Source of the DNA: Planctomycetaceae bacterium
Lineage (GTDB): Bacteria > Planctomycetota > Planctomycetia > Pirellulales > Pirellulaceae
Reading direction: 5' to 3'
NCBI GenBank assembly: GCA_024642765.1
Contig: JAHEAM010000155.1
Location: 1 to 8,269 of the forward strand
DNA length: 8,269 nt
Shown here: piece after piece, positions 6,048 to 8,269 of the stretch
How positions within the stretch are numbered: the stretch's first letter is position 1
Layout of the letters: every line of letters starts with the position of its first letter
Position numbers and translations under genes: made by a program
The notes under the pieces: generated by a model
Database searches by the model: none
Told to the model about the DNA's origin: nothing
What the model saw: the letters and a program-made list of their open reading frames with translations, nothing else

Positions 6048-7552
6048 GTCTGTGCGGTCCTTGCGTTTGTCAATTCAATTGCTTGCAGAAGGCCACGAGC
6101 CTTGCTCAAAGTTTCTTGGAACTCCGACTCAGGGTCGCTATCCGCAACAATCCCAGCGCCCGCTTGGACATAGATTTTGTTGTCTGTGATCACGAGTGTG
6201 CGCAGCGCAATACACGTGTCCATGTTGTTCGAATAGTCGATGTAGCCGACGGCCCCCGCGTAGGGCCCACGGCGGACGGGCTCCAACTCGTCGATGATTT
6301 CCATCGCGCGCACTTTGGGGGCACCGCTCACAGTACCAGCCGGCAAACTGGCCATCAACGCATCGAATGCGTCGCAATCATCACGCAACTCGCCAGTCAC
6401 AGTCGATGAAATGTGCATCACATGGCTGTAGCGTTCGACAACCATCAAGTCGGGCATTGCGACGGATCCGTATTTGGCGACACGCCCGACGTCGTTGCGA
6501 CCAAGATCGACGAGCATGACGTGTTCAGCCCGTTCCTTCTCGTCGGCGAGCAACTGTCGTTCGAGGCCCAGGTCGTCCTCGCGCGTGACACCACGTTTTC
6601 GCGTCCCTGCCAAGGGCCGCACGGTCATTTTTCGGTTGACGACTCGGCACATAATTTCGGGTGAACTGCCAACCAGAGTCGCCGAATCCGTTCTCACGAA
6701 AAACATGAAGGGGCTTGGGTTCAATACGCGTAACGACCGATAGATTTCGAGCGGATCAGTGCGTAACGGTGTTTCCATGCGTTGACTGAGGACGACCTGG
6801 AAAATGTCACCTGCCCGAATATATTCCACGCTGCGACGAACGGCATCTTTGTACGCCGTCGGTGAAGTCTTTGCGGTAATCTCCAGCGGTTGTCGATTCC
6901 CATCGGCAACCTCAACGTCTTCGGCTTTGAGGTCATGGCTCGGGCTCGGATCGTTTAGTTTGGCAACGGTTTCGCGCAAACGCTCAACGGCATATTCATA
7001 AGCAACCGTTGGCGACTCATGCTGATCTCGCCATGCTAACGCAATAATTGTTATCGTTTTCGTCACGTGGTCGAAGACGATCATTTGGTCATAGAAGGCA
7101 AACGAAAGGTCAGGCAGTTGTCGATCATCTTGTGGCGAGTTGGGGAGTTCTTCAACGTAACGCACCGAATCGTAGCCCGCGTAACCGACCGCTCCACCCA
7201 CAAATGGTGGCAAGGCGTCGCTGGGTGCGACAGAGACCGCGCCCAATGATTCACGCAATTCGTTCCAGGGATTGGCGGATTGCACCTTCCAAGTCTTTTG
7301 TCCTGTTCGCCACGTGATTTCATCGCGAGTTGCCGTCATCGATTTGTGCGGTGCGATTGCCAAGAAACTGTAACGACCGATTTTTTCGCCACCCACGACG
7401 CTTTCGAATAGGCATGCCGTTCCACCATCATCCAATCGCCGAAACGCAGAAACAGGTGTCAAACTGTCCGCCAACAACCGCCGCCAAACCGGGACGGCGT
7501 CATACTGTGGGCTGATTGCCAAAAAAGCTTCAAGGCTAGGAATTGCTGGCAT
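6038..7552 (-). CDS. trpE: Anthranilate synthase component I
   Basis: TrpE converts chorismate to anthranilate, using ammonia supplied by the TrpG glutaminase subunit, in the first committed step of tryptophan synthesis. The 504 residues match the family length. The N-terminal domain carries LFESVVGGEKIGRYSF (48-63), the tryptophan feedback site (LLES in most homologues, with Ser51 retained). The chorismate-binding domain shows GDIFQVVLSQR (248-258), LAGTRKRG (314-321), AEHVMLVDLGRNDVG (342-356), His380 in RYSHVMHIS, LPAGTVSGAPKVRAMEII (403-420) and GAGIVADSDP followed by Glu477 and Glu480, the magnesium ligands. These distinguish it from aminodeoxychorismate and isochorismate synthases reasonably, though PabB remains a minor alternative. 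ATG at 7552 has no clear Shine-Dalgarno sequence. No trpG follows; hpt is next on the same strand. No Trp-rich leader peptide was found upstream. Confidence 0.95.
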   Translation of the reverse strand: MPAIPSLEAFLAISPQYDAVPVWRRLLADSLTPVSAFRRLDDGGTACLFESVVGGEKIGRYSFLAIAPHKSMTATRDEITWRTGQKTWKVQSANPWNELRESLGAVSVAPSDALPPFVGGAVGYAGYDSVRYVEELPNSPQDDRQLPDLSFAFYDQMIVFDHVTKTITIIALAWRDQHESPTVAYEYAVERLRETVAKLNDPSPSHDLKAEDVEVADGNRQPLEITAKTSPTAYKDAVRRSVEYIRAGDIFQVVLSQRMETPLRTDPLEIYRSLRVLNPSPFMFFVRTDSATLVGSSPEIMCRVVNRKMTVRPLAGTRKRGVTREDDLGLERQLLADEKERAEHVMLVDLGRNDVGRVAKYGSVAMPDLMVVERYSHVMHISSTVTGELRDDCDAFDALMASLPAGTVSGAPKVRAMEIIDELEPVRRGPYAGAVGYIDYSNNMDTCIALRTLVITDNKIYVQAGAGIVADSDPESEFQETLSKARGLLQAIELTNARTAQTRA

Positions 7553-7619
7553 CTTGAACTATCGACCAGTGACTATTGAATATGAATCCGCGCCAACCGC
7601 TGGGGAACGCAATCGATGT

Positions 7620-7649
7620 ATTGTACAACGAAGCATCCGTTTGCTCTAA
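7620..7649 (-). promoter_or_regulatory. Possible trpE promoter
   Basis: On the minus strand TACAAT (7625-7620) is a strong -10 match. The -35 match 18 bases upstream is weak (TTAGAG, 7649-7644). The implied leader is about 60 bases and contains no obvious run of Trp codons, so classical attenuation is not supported. Confidence 0.3.
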
Positions 7650-7840
7650 CCTGCTTTGCGAAAAAGCATGATCTCGACTTCAGATTCAGAGATTTCGTGG
7701 CTGCGTCCAAGAACTTCTTATAACGTAGCGAATTCGGTGCAAGCGACAAATGAAAATGGATGCTGCGGTTCTCGCATCGAGGCAAAACCGGTAGAATTTC
7801 GTTTGCCGCAATGACGCGTGCAAAAACAAGGCTGGCAAAA

Positions 7841-7849
7841 TGGTAAGAT
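7841..7849 (+). promoter_or_regulatory. Possible extended -10 promoter for the mcsA-like gene
   Basis: TGGTAAGAT fits an extended -10 element (TG-n-TAAGAT); no good -35 is present at the normal distance. It would start transcription near 7856 and give a leader of about 58 bases that includes the tandem repeat. Confidence 0.28.
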
Positions 7850-7880
7850 ACGCGATGCGTCAACCAATGACCCACTTGCT

Positions 7881-7913
7881 GAATACGACCGAATTGCAGA
7901 ATGCGACCGATTT
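7881..7913 (+). repeat. Tandem 15-base repeat abutting the mcsA-like start codon
   Basis: GAATACGACCGAATT (7881-7895) and GAATGCGACCGATTT (7899-7913) agree at 13 of 15 bases with an 18-base period. The second copy ends directly before the ATG at 7914, where a Shine-Dalgarno sequence would normally be. This position suits a repressor operator or a translational control site, but no bound factor is known from sequence. Confidence 0.5.
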
Positions 7914-8269
7914 ATGAAATGCCAAAAATGCGAAAAGCCTGCGACCTTTCATATCACCGATTTGACGGGCGACGGCCTAATTGAACTCCATCTGTGTGCA
8001 GATTGCGCGAAATACCATTTGCAACCAGAGACAGACGTTTCTACGCCTAAGATGAGTGGTGTTATCCAAGGCCAATTGAAACTTGAACAAACGGCGGAAG
8101 AACTGCGCGAACTGGACGGAAAGAGCTGTCCAGTTTGCGGCATTTCTTTTTTTGAGTTCCGCCAAGTCGGGCGATTGGGCTGTCCTCACGACTACCAGTT
8201 TTTTGCAGAAGAACTTGAACCCTTGTTGCTAAATGTTCATGGGAGCTCGAAACACGCAGGCAAACGCCC
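7914..8269 (+). CDS. McsA-like zinc-binding protein (protein-arginine kinase activator type), 5' part
   Basis: 118 complete residues are visible; the gene runs off the right edge. The protein has two cysteine clusters: C3-x2-C6 with C28-x2-C31, and C72-x2-C75 with C90-x-H92 (CPVCGISFFEFRQVGRLGCP at 72-91). This arrangement, with MKCQKC at the N-terminus and FHITDL shortly after, is that of McsA. In Firmicutes McsA binds zinc and activates the arginine kinase McsB, which marks proteins for ClpCP and inactivates the repressor CtsR. The family normally ends in a UvrB/UvrC-type motif, which would lie beyond the window. ATG was chosen because homologues start with the first cysteine pair; the frame stays open upstream to a TGA at 7812, so a longer form from GTG at 7818 is conceivable. 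An mcsB-like gene downstream would be expected but cannot be seen. Confidence 0.85.
   Translation, partial: MKCQKCEKPATFHITDLTGDGLIELHLCADCAKYHLQPETDVSTPKMSGVIQGQLKLEQTAEELRELDGKSCPVCGISFFEFRQVGRLGCPHDYQFFAEELEPLLLNVHGSSKHAGKR

Larger units (their letters stand above)
7553..7913. other. Divergent intergenic region, trpE / mcsA-like
   Basis: This 361-base spacer separates two divergent genes. It holds a candidate promoter on each strand and a tandem repeat at the right edge. A 100-codon minus-strand frame and a 48-codon plus-strand frame (7668-7814) fall inside it. Neither has a Shine-Dalgarno sequence or a recognisable product, so neither is called as a gene. No tRNA or riboswitch structure was recognised. 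Confidence 0.6.

Noticed and set aside
5933..6409. Plus-strand 158-codon frame opposite the trpE 3' end and the hpt leader
   Set aside because: Most of it is antisense to the highly conserved TrpE catalytic region, and its product has no protein-like motifs.
7553..7613. Trp attenuator leader before trpE
   Set aside because: No short frame with consecutive Trp codons and no terminator/antiterminator pair is visible in the leader.
7573..7875. Minus-strand 100-codon frame in the trpE/mcsA-like spacer
   Set aside because: There is no recognisable family and no Shine-Dalgarno sequence, and it covers the likely trpE promoter. It looks like a chance frame.

Overview
The window looks like part of a planctomycete chromosome, most likely a Pirellulaceae-type organism. 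This is an inference from four things: the moderate GC content, frequent GTG starts with poor or absent Shine-Dalgarno sequences, stand-alone PTS EIIA and McsA-like genes, and a loose, non-operonic gene order. No rRNA, tRNA, insertion sequence, CRISPR array or phage gene was seen. Most of the sequence is coding.

Left part (1-3137, plus strand). It begins inside a PTS EIIA-type phosphocarrier gene whose 5' end lies outside the window. Next comes an uncharacterised 286-residue protein with a degenerate response-regulator receiver domain, then lnt, the apolipoprotein N-acyltransferase that completes lipoprotein maturation. A clear stem-loop lies between the last two genes.

Middle part (3117-5912, minus strand). 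hpt (hypoxanthine phosphoribosyltransferase) leads a tightly packed unit with two GT-B glycosyltransferases of the GT4 type. The hpt/first glycosyltransferase junction is a 4-base ATGA overlap. The second glycosyltransferase overlaps the first by 11 bases. The last gene runs 21 bases into the 3' end of lnt on the opposite strand, so the two units converge with no spacer. By eye, both glycosyltransferases lack several of the usual GT4 catalytic residues.

Right part (5913-8269). trpE (anthranilate synthase component I) is on the minus strand, 125 bases upstream of hpt, with no trpG beside it in view. A 361-base spacer separates it from a divergent gene on the plus strand that runs off the window end. 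That gene encodes an McsA-like protein with two zinc-finger-like cysteine clusters. A tandem 15-base repeat directly abuts its start codon.

The genes serve separate pathways (phosphotransfer signalling, envelope lipoprotein maturation, glycan synthesis, purine salvage, tryptophan synthesis, protein quality control). I found no clearly new multi-gene system. The best candidates for novelty are the receiver-like orphan protein beside lnt and the pair of catalytically divergent glycosyltransferases coupled to hpt.
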